From: Actinomycetota bacterium
Lineage (GTDB): Bacteria > Actinomycetota > Thermoleophilia > Gaiellales > Gaiellaceae
Length of the DNA stretch: 64,000 bases
Assembly (NCBI GenBank): GCA_003161615.1
Contig: PMOB01000006.1
Coordinates: 62,001 to 126,000, forward strand
Direction of reading: 5' to 3'
Shown here: positions 1 through 9,011 of the stretch, piece after piece
Numbering within the stretch: position 1 is the stretch's first letter
How the letters are laid out: every line of letters starts with the position of its first letter
The notes under the pieces: generated by a model
Databases searched by the model: none
The model's input: only the letters and a program-made list of their open reading frames with translations
Told to the model about the DNA's origin: nothing
Position numbers and translations under genes: made by a program

Positions 1-99
1 GTGGACGCTCTCCGCCTGCTGCTCTGCGAACTCCCGCAGCCCGCGCATGATCTCCTCGGGGTCGCCCCCGAACGGCAAGCCGAATCCTCCACCTTCCAT
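1..99 (-). CDS. Partial gene, N-terminus only, unidentified
   Basis: An ATG on the minus strand at 99 opens a frame that runs off the left edge of the window, so only 33 residues are visible. They start with a Gly/Phe-rich stretch (MEGGGFGLPFGGDPEE) followed by an amphipathic segment. This style of N-terminus is seen in actinobacterial zinc-dependent metalloproteases of the DUF2342 type, but the resemblance is weak and I do not assign a function. The next gene in the same direction (hypothetical protein, 670-122) ends just upstream, so the two may be co-transcribed. Confidence 0.45.
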   Translation of the reverse strand, partial: MEGGGFGLPFGGDPEEIMRGLREFAEQQAESVH

Positions 100-121
100 G
101 CGGCCAGGGTAGCGGCGCGGC

Positions 122-670
122 TCAGCTCAGCGGCAGCTTGTATGAGCGCTCGACATCGGCCGTGAGCTCCTCGACGGCTCCGATCGCCGACTGCATGGCG
201 GCCGCGAAGGGAGAACCAACGCTCGCGCCAAGCGCCCCCTCCAGGCGGCGTGAGGCGCTGCCGATCGCGTCGAGATAGGCCCCGCTCGCGACGCACGGTA
301 CCGGCTGGAGCGTCTCGGCGAGCGCCGCCGCGGCCGTCTCCGCCTCCTCGATCCCTTCCGGCGCCTCGGTCTCGCGCAACTTGGCGAGCCGCGCGCGGAG
401 CTCGGCAAGATCGCCGCCGCCCGCCGACTCCTCCGCCACCTCGCACAGCGCGGTGAGCGAAACCGCCTCCCGCACGAGCCGAACATCGTTTATCGGCTGC
501 GCGTCGCCATCGAGCCCGAGCCAGGAGTGGCCGTCCGCCGAGGCGAACGCGCAGAGGTAGACGCGGCGGCCAAGGGTCTCCGCGACGAGCACGCCCGCGA
601 GCTCCTCCCCGTCCGCCGCGAAGGCGGCAGCTGCGGCCGCGATCCGCGCGACGTCGTCCGCCACAGCCAT
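122..670 (-). CDS. Hypothetical protein, 182 aa
   Basis: The product is alanine-rich and soluble, with no signal peptide or membrane segment. The middle (about residues 70-120) is rich in Glu, Arg and Ala and looks helical, possibly coiled coil. The N-terminal part contains a hydrophobic beta-like stretch (GVLVAETLGRRVYLCAF). I do not recognise the family. The ATG at 670 lies 17 bases from the start of the divergent methyltransferase gene, so the two must share a very short promoter region. Coding is supported by length and by third-position GC preference typical of the neighbours. Confidence 0.6.
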   Translation of the reverse strand: MAVADDVARIAAAAAAFAADGEELAGVLVAETLGRRVYLCAFASADGHSWLGLDGDAQPINDVRLVREAVSLTALCEVAEESAGGGDLAELRARLAKLRETEAPEGIEEAETAAAALAETLQPVPCVASGAYLDAIGSASRRLEGALGASVGSPFAAAMQSAIGAVEELTADVERSYKLPLS

Positions 671-687
671 GCAGGGAGAATAGGCGC

Positions 688-1401
688 GTGGAGTCGACCG
701 CCCGGACGCGTCACGCCCGCGAGCTGTTCGCGCCGCTCGGCGGGACGTATGACCGCTATGCGCGTTTGCTCTCGCTCGGCCAGGACCCGCGCTGGCGCGC
801 TTTCCTCGTCACGCGGATCCCGCCGGATGCGCGGCGCGTCCTCGACGTGGCGAGCGGGACGGCGGCGGTCGCGATCGAGCTGGCGCGCGCGGAGCCGGAG
901 CGCACCATCGTCGGCGTCGACCAAAGCGCAGAGATGCTCGCGGCCGGCCGCGCCCGCGTCGGGGCTGCGGGACTCGCCGACCGGATCGAGCTGGGCGAAG
1001 GACACGCCGAGTCGCTTCCGTTCGCGGACGGCGAGTTCGACGCCCTTACGTTCACGTATCTCCTGCGGTACGTCGACGACGTCCCCGCGACGCTGCGGGA
1101 GCTTGCGCGCGTCGTGCGGCCGGGCGGTGTGATCGCGATGCAGGAGTTCGGCCTGCCGCGCGGCGTCTGGCGGCCGTTGTGGGAGCTGTACGTCCGCGTC
1201 GGCCTGCCGGCGGCGGGCGCGGTGATCGCGCCGGGCTGGCACGAGGTAGGGAGCTTCCTCGGGCCGAGCATCCGCGACTTCTGGACGCGCCGGCCGGAGC
1301 CGGCGCTGCTCGAGGCGTGGCGGGAAGCCGGGATCGAGAGCGTCCAGGCCCTCCGGCTCAGCGTCGGCGGCGGCATCGTCGTCTGGGGACGGCGCGCGTG
1401 A
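688..1401 (+). CDS. UbiE/MenG-like SAM-dependent methyltransferase
   Basis: This 237 aa protein is a class I SAM methyltransferase. Motif I is LDVASGTAAVA (about residues 52-62), the acidic residue ending strand 2 is in VGVDQSAEML, and the UbiE-like post-motif FDALTFTYLLRYVDD is at about residues 116-130. The N-terminal F-x-x-x-G-x-TYDRY pattern (FAPLGGTYDRY) is typical of the UbiE/MenG family, which methylates demethylmenaquinone. The quinone role is inferred from the family; a different small-molecule substrate is possible because no other menaquinone gene is adjacent. A GTG start is used, and the stop overlaps the next gene's GTG by four bases, indicating translational coupling. Confidence 0.8.
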   Translation: MESTARTRHARELFAPLGGTYDRYARLLSLGQDPRWRAFLVTRIPPDARRVLDVASGTAAVAIELARAEPERTIVGVDQSAEMLAAGRARVGAAGLADRIELGEGHAESLPFADGEFDALTFTYLLRYVDDVPATLRELARVVRPGGVIAMQEFGLPRGVWRPLWELYVRVGLPAAGAVIAPGWHEVGSFLGPSIRDFWTRRPEPALLEAWREAGIESVQALRLSVGGGIVVWGRRA

Positions 1402-2129
1402 ACCTCTCGCGGCCTCGCCCCGCCTTCTACGCGCTCGAGTCCGGCGGCTGGCGCGACTACGTCACCCTCCTCCATCCGCCGTACACGCTCTGGCACCTCT
1501 CCTATGTCGCGGTCGGTGCCGCCCTCGCGCCGCGCATGGACTGGGCGCTGCTCGGCTGGACGACGCTGGCGTTCGCGCTCGCCATGGGGGTCGGCGCGCA
1601 CGCGCTCGACGAATTGAGCGGGAGACCGCTGCAGACGCGAATCCGGACGCGGACGCTCGTCGCACTCGCCGCAGTATCGATCGGCGCCGCTTGCGCGATC
1701 GGCTGCGCGATCGCAGTCTCGCGCGACCTCTGGCTCCTCGCCTTCGTCGCAGTCGGCGGCTTCATCGTCGTCGCGTACAACCTCGAGCTGTTCGGCGGCT
1801 CGCTCCATGGCGGCTTTTGGTTCCCGGCGGCCTGGGGCGCGTTCCCCGTCCTCACCGCGTATTTCGCCGCCGCGCACACGCTGCGCGGCGCCGCGTTCGC
1901 CGCCGCCGCCTACGCGTTCGCCTCGAGCTGGGCACAGCGACAACTTTCGACGCCGGTCCGGCTCGTCCGGCGACGGGTCGTGGCGATCGACGGGGAGATG
2001 GAACTGGACGACGGCACGCGCGTCAGGCTCGACACAGACTCGATCGCAGGAGCCGCGGAGACCTCGCTGAAGCTGCTCGCCGCGGCGAGCGTCCTCATCG
2101 CTGCCGCGCTGCTTCTTGCGCGCGTCTGA
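1398..2129 (+). CDS. Integral membrane protein, possibly UbiA-like
   Basis: A 243 aa multi-spanning membrane protein with about six to seven hydrophobic segments. It carries the pattern GAHALDELSGRPLQTRI near residue 65 and YNLELFGG near residue 125. Their spacing and acidic residues recall the two Asp-rich motifs of UbiA-type prenyltransferases, though neither matches the canonical NDxxDxxxD, so the relationship is only suggested. The GTG start overlaps the stop of the upstream UbiE-like methyltransferase, so both are probably made together. A quinone or lipid-modifying role would fit but is inference. Confidence 0.7.
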   Translation: MNLSRPRPAFYALESGGWRDYVTLLHPPYTLWHLSYVAVGAALAPRMDWALLGWTTLAFALAMGVGAHALDELSGRPLQTRIRTRTLVALAAVSIGAACAIGCAIAVSRDLWLLAFVAVGGFIVVAYNLELFGGSLHGGFWFPAAWGAFPVLTAYFAAAHTLRGAAFAAAAYAFASSWAQRQLSTPVRLVRRRVVAIDGEMELDDGTRVRLDTDSIAGAAETSLKLLAAASVLIAAALLLARV

Positions 2130-2150
2130 ACGCCGCCTACACTGGAGCGA

Positions 2151-3482
2151 ATGTCGCTGACGACCTTCGCCGATCTCGTTTTCGCCGGCGGCGTCCTCGT
2201 CGCTGCGCTCGCCCTCGCAGTTGCGGCGCTCCGCCGTGGCCCGACCTGGCTTCTCGCGAGTTTCGTCGGGCTGGAAGGCGCCGGAGCGATCGGGATCTGG
2301 GTCGCTTTCGCGCTCCGGCACGGGCGCCCGCTCGCGGTCGCCGCGGGCGGACTGACGGGCTGCCTCGTCGCCGCCACCGCCGCGGTCCTCCTGCGCGCCG
2401 CCCTGCAGCGCGTCGCGGCGATGGACGCGCGACTCGTCGAGGCACAGACCGACCTCCTCGCGCTCGTCGAGCGGGAGAAGGCGACGCGCGCGACCGAGCT
2501 CGAGCTCACGCTGGCGCGCGCCCGGGCCGACTCCCGTTCGCTCCTCGAAGAGCAGGAGCGCCAACTCGCCGAGGAACGCCGCGCGGTGGCCGAGGAGCGC
2601 GGCGGGGAGGCTACTGCCGTCCTGACGGCGCGGCTTGCCGAGACGCAGGCGCAGGTGGAGGAGCGGCTCGCATCCTGGGCGCAGGACCTGGAACGCGCCG
2701 CGGAGGGCACGAAGACACAGATCACCGACCTTCGCCGCCGCCAGGAACAGCTTCTCTCGGAGGTCGAGCAACGGCTGCTCGCCGACTCGGAACGCATGAC
2801 GACCGAGAGCGAGCAGCAGCGGACAGCGCTCTCGCGGCTCCGCTCCGACGTCGACCACGCACTGGAAGAGGCGCTTTCCATCGCCCGGTCGGAGCTCGAG
2901 GCCCACGGCGCCGAGCGGCGGCGCGCGCTCAGCCAGCTCGAGGAGCGGCTCTCCCGCCGCGAGCGGGAGCTCACCGAGCACGCGCAGCGCGAGGAGGCCG
3001 AGGCCGTTCAGCGGATCCGCGCAGGCTTTGAGGACGTAGCCCGCCGCCAGGTCGAGCAGCTCGAACGCTCGGTGGAGCGAGCCGTCGCGTCATACGCCGC
3101 CGAGGCGGCGCAGCAGTTCGCGGCCGTCGTGAAGACCTCGCGCGAGGACGCGGCGAAGCGGCTCGCGCGGGAGCTCGACCGTTCGGTGAGCACCTTCGCG
3201 CGCGAGGCCGAGACCGTCCTCGCCGAGAAGCTCGCCCACGTCGGCGACGCCGGCGCGCAGCGGCTCGAGCGCCGTATCTCCGACATCACGACCGACCTGG
3301 AGCGACGGCAGGAAGAAGTCGTCGCCGCCCACGACCAGAAGCTCGCAGAGCTCGAGTCGGAACTACGGAGGCGGATCGACGAGCTTCACGCAGACGTCGA
3401 CGCCGAGCGCGGGATCCTCGAGGCACGGCTGCAGGATCTTCTGCGGCGCCTGCCGTCCGCCGCCGCCGTCGGCGATTCGTAA
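2151..3482 (+). CDS. Membrane-anchored coiled-coil protein, 443 aa
   Basis: Two hydrophobic segments (about residues 8-30 and 60-85) are followed by about 340 residues of continuous, highly charged Glu/Arg/Ala/Leu/Gln sequence with heptad-like spacing, a long coiled coil. There is no enzymatic motif. The organisation resembles RmuC-like or other membrane-tethered filament proteins, but the RmuC nuclease domain is absent. It is likely a structural or scaffold protein facing the cytoplasm. The ATG follows the upstream membrane-protein gene by 21 bases, so it may be the third gene of the operon starting at 688. Confidence 0.7.
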   Translation: MSLTTFADLVFAGGVLVAALALAVAALRRGPTWLLASFVGLEGAGAIGIWVAFALRHGRPLAVAAGGLTGCLVAATAAVLLRAALQRVAAMDARLVEAQTDLLALVEREKATRATELELTLARARADSRSLLEEQERQLAEERRAVAEERGGEATAVLTARLAETQAQVEERLASWAQDLERAAEGTKTQITDLRRRQEQLLSEVEQRLLADSERMTTESEQQRTALSRLRSDVDHALEEALSIARSELEAHGAERRRALSQLEERLSRRERELTEHAQREEAEAVQRIRAGFEDVARRQVEQLERSVERAVASYAAEAAQQFAAVVKTSREDAAKRLARELDRSVSTFAREAETVLAEKLAHVGDAGAQRLERRISDITTDLERRQEEVVAAHDQKLAELESELRRRIDELHADVDAERGILEARLQDLLRRLPSAAAVGDS

Positions 3483-3544
3483 CGAAAACCTGACCTAACA
3501 AACCACGGCAGGGTTCGTCGGAAACACCACGAACTGGTGGAGCC

Positions 3545-3748
3545 ATGAGCGAGACGACGCAAATCCTCGAGCCCCTGATCGACGAACGGTCGAAGGTTGA
3601 GAGCTGGCGGCTTCACATCCTGATCGAGGCCGGCTACCCCCTCTCGCTCGCCGAGCGTCTCGCGGTCAGCGAGGCCGATCTCCACACCGCGTGCGCGATG
3701 ATCGGCAAGGGCTGCGCGCACGAGACCGCGGCCGAGATCCTGCTCTAA
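3545..3748 (+). CDS. Small conserved-looking hypothetical protein, 67 aa
   Basis: A short acidic soluble protein starting at an ATG nine bases after a GGTGGAG ribosome-binding sequence. It ends with a helical segment (CAMIGKGCAHETAAEILL). It lies just upstream of xseA and in the same direction, with 30 bases between them. I do not recognise a family. The good ribosome-binding site and in-operon position support it as real. Confidence 0.6.
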   Translation: MSETTQILEPLIDERSKVESWRLHILIEAGYPLSLAERLAVSEADLHTACAMIGKGCAHETAAEILL

Positions 3749-3778
3749 CCCGATCTCAACCGCGAGTACGCTGCGCCC

Positions 3779-5002
3779 ATGGCGAAGGTCGAGGCGCTGC
3801 CGTACGACGACCGCACCGTCTACTCGGTCGCGGCCTTCAATCGCGGCGTCGCGCAGTGGCTCGGGCGCCTGCCGAGCGTCTGGGTCGAGGGGGAGGTGAC
3901 GGAGCTCCGGCGCCACGAGCGCTGGGCGACCGTCTTCTTCACGCTCAAGGATCCCTCCGACGGCTCTTCGGCGGGCGTGACGATGTCGCGTGGCAAGTTC
4001 GACGCGCTCCAGCTCGAGCTGGAGAACGGGGAGCGCGTGCACGTCTTCGGACGCCCCGAGCTCTACGAGCAGCGCGGCGATTTCAAGCTGCGCGCCCTGA
4101 CGATCGAGCGGTTCGGGCTCGGCGCGCACCTCGCGGCGCTCGAACGGCTGAAGACGAAGCTCGCGGCCGAAGGGCTTTTCGCGGCGGAGCGCAAGCGACC
4201 GCTTCCCTTCCTGCCGCGCCGGATCGGCGTCGTGACCGGGAACGACGCCGCGGCGAAGCAGGACGTCGTGACGACGATCCAGACACGCTTCCCGCCGGCG
4301 TCGGTTCTCGTCGCGGAGACGTACGTCCAGGGACCGCGCGCAGCGGGAGAGATCGTCGCGGCGATCGACGCCCTCTGCGAGCAGCCGGACGTCGACGTCA
4401 TCGTCCTGACGCGCGGCGGTGGCAGCTTCGAGGATCTGCTCCCGTTCAGCGACGAGCGCGTCGTCCGCGCCATGGCCGAGTGCCGGGTTCCCGTCGTCTC
4501 GGCCGTCGGCCACGAGCAGGACACGCCGCTGTGCGACCTCGCGGCCGATGTCCGCGCCTCGACGCCGACGGCCGCCGGGAAGCTCGTCGTCCCCGACCTC
4601 ATTCAGTTGTCCGGCAGGCTCGACCGCGCGCGCGAGACGCTCGCGCGCGACGTCCGGCGCTCGCTCGAGCGGGATGCGGCGAGACTCGCGCGGGCGGCCG
4701 AGCGGCTGCGGACTGCACCGCGGCTCGGCCTCGAACGCGAAGGGATCCGCCTCGAGCGGGCGCGGGAACGGCTCCGGCGGGCGCCGGCGCTCGCGGTCGA
4801 GCGCAAGCGGGCGGTGCTCGAGAATTCCGGCGCGAAGCTCGTTGCGTTGTCACCGTTGCAAACACTCCGCCGAGGGTACGCAATCGTCCGGACGGATTCC
4901 GGCCTCGTCTCGTCGAGCGAGAACGTCTCGCCCGGCACCCGCGTCGAGGTGGCGCTCGCGCAGGGCGGCTTCGGTGCGCGCGTGGAGGAGGTGACGCCGT
5001 GA
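3779..5002 (+). CDS. xseA: Exodeoxyribonuclease VII large subunit
   Basis: The 407 aa protein has the standard XseA layout. An N-terminal OB fold (about residues 15-105, with VWVEGEVTEL and VFFTLKD) binds single-stranded DNA. The nuclease domain contains IGVVTGNDAAAKQD, the RGGGSFEDL loop near residue 215 and the GHEQDTPLCDLAAD motif near residue 242. It is followed by an Arg/Leu-rich coiled coil and the C-terminal RRGYAIVR segment. It degrades single-stranded DNA in complex with many XseB subunits, in DNA repair. Its stop codon overlaps the GTG of xseB, the usual arrangement for stoichiometric expression. Confidence 0.96.
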   Translation: MAKVEALPYDDRTVYSVAAFNRGVAQWLGRLPSVWVEGEVTELRRHERWATVFFTLKDPSDGSSAGVTMSRGKFDALQLELENGERVHVFGRPELYEQRGDFKLRALTIERFGLGAHLAALERLKTKLAAEGLFAAERKRPLPFLPRRIGVVTGNDAAAKQDVVTTIQTRFPPASVLVAETYVQGPRAAGEIVAAIDALCEQPDVDVIVLTRGGGSFEDLLPFSDERVVRAMAECRVPVVSAVGHEQDTPLCDLAADVRASTPTAAGKLVVPDLIQLSGRLDRARETLARDVRRSLERDAARLARAAERLRTAPRLGLEREGIRLERARERLRRAPALAVERKRAVLENSGAKLVALSPLQTLRRGYAIVRTDSGLVSSSENVSPGTRVEVALAQGGFGARVEEVTP

Positions 5003-5235
5003 GCGAACCCGAAGAGCCGACCTTCGAGCAGGCCCAGGCGGAGCTCGAGCAGATCGTGGAACAGCTCGAGCGCGGGCAGGTTCCGCTCGACGAGGCACTC
5101 GCGCTGTGGGAGCGGGGCGAGCAGCTGTACGCCTTCTGCCGCGGCAGGCTCGACGCCGCGCAGGGGAAGGTCGAGGAACTGGCACGCCGGGCCGAGCAGC
5201 AACGCCCCGAGCCGGAAGCTGCCGCGCCCTCCTAG
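4999..5235 (+). CDS. xseB: Exodeoxyribonuclease VII small subunit
   Basis: A 78 aa helical protein with the XseB signature: FEQAQAELEQIVEQLERG, then PLDEALALWERGEQLY. The GTG start lies inside the xseA stop (GTGA overlap), so translation is probably coupled. XseB forms the helical collar that binds the XseA coiled coil. The C-terminus is a short Glu/Pro/Ala tail. The last four bases overlap the end of the convergent flippase-like gene. Confidence 0.93.
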   Translation: MSEPEEPTFEQAQAELEQIVEQLERGQVPLDEALALWERGEQLYAFCRGRLDAAQGKVEELARRAEQQRPEPEAAAPS

Positions 5236-6335
5236 CCCGCCGCCGCGCTCTCAGTCTCGCCCCGACGACGGCGCTCCCCATCCTCGGGCAGCTCCGCCTG
5301 CGCCGCCGACGGCATGACGCGCAGCATGGTGAACGAGAGTCCCTCACGGGCGAGGAAGAGGAGCCCGACGCCGATCCCGACCGAAGCCTCGATCGCCTGC
5401 AGCCCGAACCCGTACGCGACGCCGACGCTGTACGCGACGCCGTAGCCGGCGAGAGCCGACGCGATCGCGACCTGCACGAGGCCGACGTTGCCGGGCCAGA
5501 ACGGGAAGATCGTCACGACGTTCATCAGCAGGAGGACGACGCCCGCTGCCGGCAGAGGCGCATGGATGTCGAAGGCACGCATCGCGGTGTAGACGGCGAA
5601 GATCTGGCACGTCCAGCCGCAGATCTGGAAGAAGATCGCGAGCGCGGTGGCGCCGGGGGAGCGCATCACGTGCAGGCCCGCGCGCCCCATCGCCAGCAGC
5701 CGGCGCACCGGGCCGAGGTGCTCGAGCGAGACGAGCGCCGGCCTCCGGGCGGAAACGAATGCGAACACGAAGAGGCCGACGCCGAAGGCGATCACGGCCA
5801 GCAGGCTCTCCTGCGCCGACGTCGGGATGTTCGCCGTGGCGACGACGTAGAGGACGAGCAGGAGCACGGGGACGATGTCGAAGACGCGGTGCGCGAACAC
5901 CGTCCCGACGAGCGTCGCCCACGCTCCCTTCCGCCCCGGCAGCTTCCGCGTCAGCACGGCGACGCGCGCGAGCTCGCCGATCCGCCCCGGCAGGACGGCG
6001 TTGGCGAAGAGCCCGACGGAGAACGCGGAGAAGACGAGCGGCGCGTTCGGCCGCGGCGGCTCCATCGCGGAGTGGATCACGGTCGTCCAGGCGAGCGCGC
6101 GGACGACGACCGACAGCAGGTTGAGCGCGATCGCGACGACGACCCACTGCCAGCGGACGTGGGAGAACGCGGTCCCGATCGCCGAGAGGCTTCCGTGTCT
6201 CCACCACACGAGCGCAGCGAGCCCGCCGAGGAGGACGAGACCGGCGCCGACGCGAACCAGCGGACCGGCGGGCGGGCGGCGGAGACGGTTGGTGGGCGGA
6301 GGCGCGCCGTCCGGCTCGGATGTCCCTGGCTCCAT
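5232..6335 (-). CDS. Flippase-like membrane protein (UPF0104/LPG-synthetase TM domain)
   Basis: The 367 aa product has about eight membrane segments and the family pattern of AglD/YbhN-like proteins. This includes NAVLPGRIGELARVAVL near residue 115 and the FPFWPGNVGLVQ segment near residue 280. These proteins resemble the membrane half of lysylphosphatidylglycerol synthases and are proposed lipid flippases or lipid-linked sugar handlers; the substrate here is unknown. An N-terminal Pro/Arg-rich cytoplasmic stretch precedes the first helix. It is divergently arranged with the MATE gene, with only 25 bases between start codons. Confidence 0.8.
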   Translation of the reverse strand: MEPGTSEPDGAPPPTNRLRRPPAGPLVRVGAGLVLLGGLAALVWWRHGSLSAIGTAFSHVRWQWVVVAIALNLLSVVVRALAWTTVIHSAMEPPRPNAPLVFSAFSVGLFANAVLPGRIGELARVAVLTRKLPGRKGAWATLVGTVFAHRVFDIVPVLLLVLYVVATANIPTSAQESLLAVIAFGVGLFVFAFVSARRPALVSLEHLGPVRRLLAMGRAGLHVMRSPGATALAIFFQICGWTCQIFAVYTAMRAFDIHAPLPAAGVVLLLMNVVTIFPFWPGNVGLVQVAIASALAGYGVAYSVGVAYGFGLQAIEASVGIGVGLLFLAREGLSFTMLRVMPSAAQAELPEDGERRRRGETESAAAG

Positions 6336-6360
6336 CGGCCCATTATCGTCGGCGGCCCCG

Positions 6361-7662
6361 ATGCGCCTTCGCTCGCTTCACGACCGCGAGATCCTCCGGC
6401 TCGCGCTGCCCGCCCTCGGCGCGCTCGCGGCCGAGCCTCTCTACGTACTCGCCGACACCGCAATCGTCGGCCACCTCGGCCGCCCCCAGATCGCCGCGCT
6501 CGGCCTCGCGGGCACCGTTCTCGCGGGCGCGTTCACGATCTTCAACTTCCTGACCTACGGGACGACGGCTGTCGTCGCGCGCGCGTCGGGCGCCGGCCGG
6601 GAGGAGGACGCGGCGCGACTCGCGGCGCAGGCGCTTTGGGCCTCGCTCGGGATCGGCTTCGTCCTGCTCGTCGGCTGCGAGATCGTCGCCGCGCCGCTGC
6701 TGAGCGGGCTCGGCGGCCACGGCCGTTCCGGCCACTTGGCGCTCGTCTACTTCCGGATCGCCGCGATCGGGCTTCCCGCCGCCCTCGTCGCACTCGCCGG
6801 CCAGGGCTACCTCCGCGGCGTCTCGAACCTCCGCCGGCCGCTCGAGATCGTCGTCGTCGCGAACGCCGTCAACCTCGTCCTCGAGGTGCTGTTCGTCTAC
6901 GGCTTCCACTGGGGAATCGCGGGCTCGGCAGCCGGAACCGCGATCGCCCAGGCCGGGATGGGCGTCGCGTTCGTCGCCGAGTTGTTGCGGCCGCACGCGC
7001 CGTCGCGCCGGCCGAGCTGGCGCGAGATGCGGCCGATGGTGCGCGTCGGCCGGCAGATCTTCGTCCGCACCGCGGCGCTCTACGCCTCGTTCCTCGTCGC
7101 CGCGTCCGTCCTCGCGCGGATGGGCGACGCGGAGATCGGAGCGCACCAGATCGCGTACGAGCTCTTCATCTTCCTGGCCCTGATCCTCGATGCGCTCGCG
7201 ATCTCCGGGCAGGTGATCGTCGGGAGGATGCTCGGTGCCGGCGACGCCGACGGCGCGCACGCGGCCGCGACGCGGATGATCTGGTGGTCGGTCGCGATCG
7301 GCGCGGCCTTCGCGGCGATCCTCGCTCCTCTCTCCCACGCGCTGCCCGCGGCATTCACGAGCGACCCGCGCGTCCTCCATCAGGCCGCGCTCCTCTGGCC
7401 GTTCCTCGCCGCGATGCAGCCGCTCGGCGGCGCCGTCTTCGCGCTCGACGGGATCCTGATCGGCGCCGGCGACACGCGGTACCTGATGTGGTCGATGCTC
7501 GCTGCGAGCGCTGTCTTCATCACGCTCGCAGCCCTCGCACTCGCGCTCGGCTGGGGAGTGATCGGCGTCTGGGCGGCGCTCGACATCCTCATCGCCGCCC
7601 GGCTCGCGCTCCTCTGGCCGCGCTTCGCCCGCCGGCGCTGGGCGGTCGTAGGCTGGGACTAA
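6361..7662 (+). CDS. MATE-family efflux transporter (DinF-like)
   Basis: A 433 aa protein with twelve predicted membrane helices in two homologous halves. The opening REILRLALPALGALAAEPLYVLADTAIVGHLG pattern (quoted in part: PLYVLADTAIVGHLG) and the AGQGYLRGVSNLRRPL loop are typical of the DinF branch of the MATE family. Members use Na+ or H+ gradients to export organic cations or oxidised metabolites; the substrate cannot be read from sequence. The ATG at 6361 was chosen because it precedes the conserved first helix and upstream in-frame codons lie inside the divergent gene. The deaminase-family gene follows after nine bases. Confidence 0.87.
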   Translation: MRLRSLHDREILRLALPALGALAAEPLYVLADTAIVGHLGRPQIAALGLAGTVLAGAFTIFNFLTYGTTAVVARASGAGREEDAARLAAQALWASLGIGFVLLVGCEIVAAPLLSGLGGHGRSGHLALVYFRIAAIGLPAALVALAGQGYLRGVSNLRRPLEIVVVANAVNLVLEVLFVYGFHWGIAGSAAGTAIAQAGMGVAFVAELLRPHAPSRRPSWREMRPMVRVGRQIFVRTAALYASFLVAASVLARMGDAEIGAHQIAYELFIFLALILDALAISGQVIVGRMLGAGDADGAHAAATRMIWWSVAIGAAFAAILAPLSHALPAAFTSDPRVLHQAALLWPFLAAMQPLGGAVFALDGILIGAGDTRYLMWSMLAASAVFITLAALALALGWGVIGVWAALDILIAARLALLWPRFARRRWAVVGWD

Positions 7663-7671
7663 GATTCGCGG

Positions 7672-8700
7672 ATGGACGGGGGCCTCGCCGAGCTGCACAC
7701 CCATCTCGGCGGCTCGGTCCCGTCCGAGACTCTCTGGTCGCTCGCCCACGAGCAAGGGATCGCGCTACCGGTCAAGGACTTCTGGGATTTCGACCGGCTC
7801 GTCACCGTCTCCGACCCGCGCGGCGTCCCCGACCTCGACGCGCTCGACGCGATCTACCACTGGACGGAGCTCATCCAGTCGAGCCCGCTCGCCGTCGAAG
7901 TGTCTGTGCACGGCGCGATCGGCGGCGCGTACCGCTCGCAGGGGATCACGACGCTCGAGCTCCGCTTCAACCCGATGAAGAGGAACCGCGGCGGCGAGCG
8001 CGACCTCGACCACATCATCCTCGCCGCGATCCGCGGCCTCGACGTCGCGAGTCTCGAATACCCCCAGGTGCGCGCGGGCCTGATCCTGATGATGGACCGG
8101 ACGTTCACGGCGCGGCAGAACCAGATCATCGTGGAGAAGGCGATTCGCTGGGCGCCGCGCGGCGTGGTCGGGATCGACATCGCCGGGCCGCGGCCGGGCG
8201 GCGGACGCTACGACTACTCGCAGGTGCAGCCGATGGTCGAGGAGGCGCGCGCCGCTGGGCTCGGCGTAACGATCCATGTCGGCGAGGAGGGCGGCGAGTT
8301 CGGCCGGGAGGAGATCGGCGAGGTGCTCGAACTGCTGCGCCCCGACCGGATCGGACACGGGATCCTCGCCGCCGGCGACGCCGGCCTGATGAAGGAGCTG
8401 CGCGAGCGCGAGGTCGTGCTCGAGATCTGCCCGACCTCCAACCTCCTGACGAAGGCGCTGCCCGACGACGACGCGGTGCGCGACACCTTCCGCACCTTCG
8501 TCGAGAACGGCGTCCTGTTCACGATCGCGACCGACGGCCCGGAGATGATGCGCACCCACCTGCGCGACGAGTTCGACCTGCTGCTGCGCGTCGGCGCGCT
8601 GACGCAGGAGGAGCTCACCGAGGCGAACCGCCGTGGCCACGAGGCGAGCTTCGTGGGCGGTTCCCACACAGCCCGGGCGAATACTCCCGTCGGCCGATAG
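7672..8700 (+). CDS. Adenosine deaminase family protein
   Basis: This 342 aa amidohydrolase-fold enzyme retains the zinc ligands and proton shuttles of adenosine deaminases. It has HTHLGGS at the N-terminus (residues 9-15), HVGEEG near residue 202 (zinc His and catalytic Glu), RIGHG near residue 225, EICPTSN near residue 250, and an Asp in ATDGPEM near residue 287. The last motif is usually TDDP; here the second Asp, which contacts the purine in true adenosine deaminases, is Gly. The enzyme may therefore act on a modified adenosine or aminofutalosine-like substrate; that is inference. It follows the MATE gene closely. Confidence 0.82.
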   Translation: MDGGLAELHTHLGGSVPSETLWSLAHEQGIALPVKDFWDFDRLVTVSDPRGVPDLDALDAIYHWTELIQSSPLAVEVSVHGAIGGAYRSQGITTLELRFNPMKRNRGGERDLDHIILAAIRGLDVASLEYPQVRAGLILMMDRTFTARQNQIIVEKAIRWAPRGVVGIDIAGPRPGGGRYDYSQVQPMVEEARAAGLGVTIHVGEEGGEFGREEIGEVLELLRPDRIGHGILAAGDAGLMKELREREVVLEICPTSNLLTKALPDDDAVRDTFRTFVENGVLFTIATDGPEMMRTHLRDEFDLLLRVGALTQEELTEANRRGHEASFVGGSHTARANTPVGR

Positions 8701-8734
8701 CTCGCCCTCCCGCGTGGGCTTAGCCTGCCGCGCC

Positions 8735-9004
8735 ATGACCAGTAGAGACGAAAGACGGCCCGGCCTGACCGAGCGCCAGCTGCAGATCGTGGAGCTGATC
8801 GCACGCGGGTGCTCGAACGATGAGGTCGGCGAGCAGCTCGGCATCTCGCCGCGAACTGCGAAGGCGCACTGCGACGTGCTGCGGCAGAAGCTCGGCGTGC
8901 CGAGACGGCGGCAGATCCCTGCCGCATTCAGGGCCCTCACGGGCGAGGACCCCCTCGCCCTCGCCCAGGAGCCCGTGCCGGCCCTGGCCGGCATCGGGGG
9001 CTGA
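8735..9004 (+). CDS. LuxR-type HTH protein, DNA-binding domain only
   Basis: The 89 aa product is essentially one LuxR/GerE helix-turn-helix: LTERQLQIVELIARG, then NDEVGEQLGISPRTAKAHCDVLRQKLGV (quoted in part). It has no receiver or ligand domain. The ATG at 8735 starts just before the domain. It probably acts as a stand-alone DNA-binding protein or partner of another regulator. It is followed by a strong GC hairpin and then the broken large LuxR regulator at 9124. Confidence 0.8.
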   Translation: MTSRDERRPGLTERQLQIVELIARGCSNDEVGEQLGISPRTAKAHCDVLRQKLGVPRRRQIPAAFRALTGEDPLALAQEPVPALAGIGG

Positions 9005-9011
9005 CGGCGAA

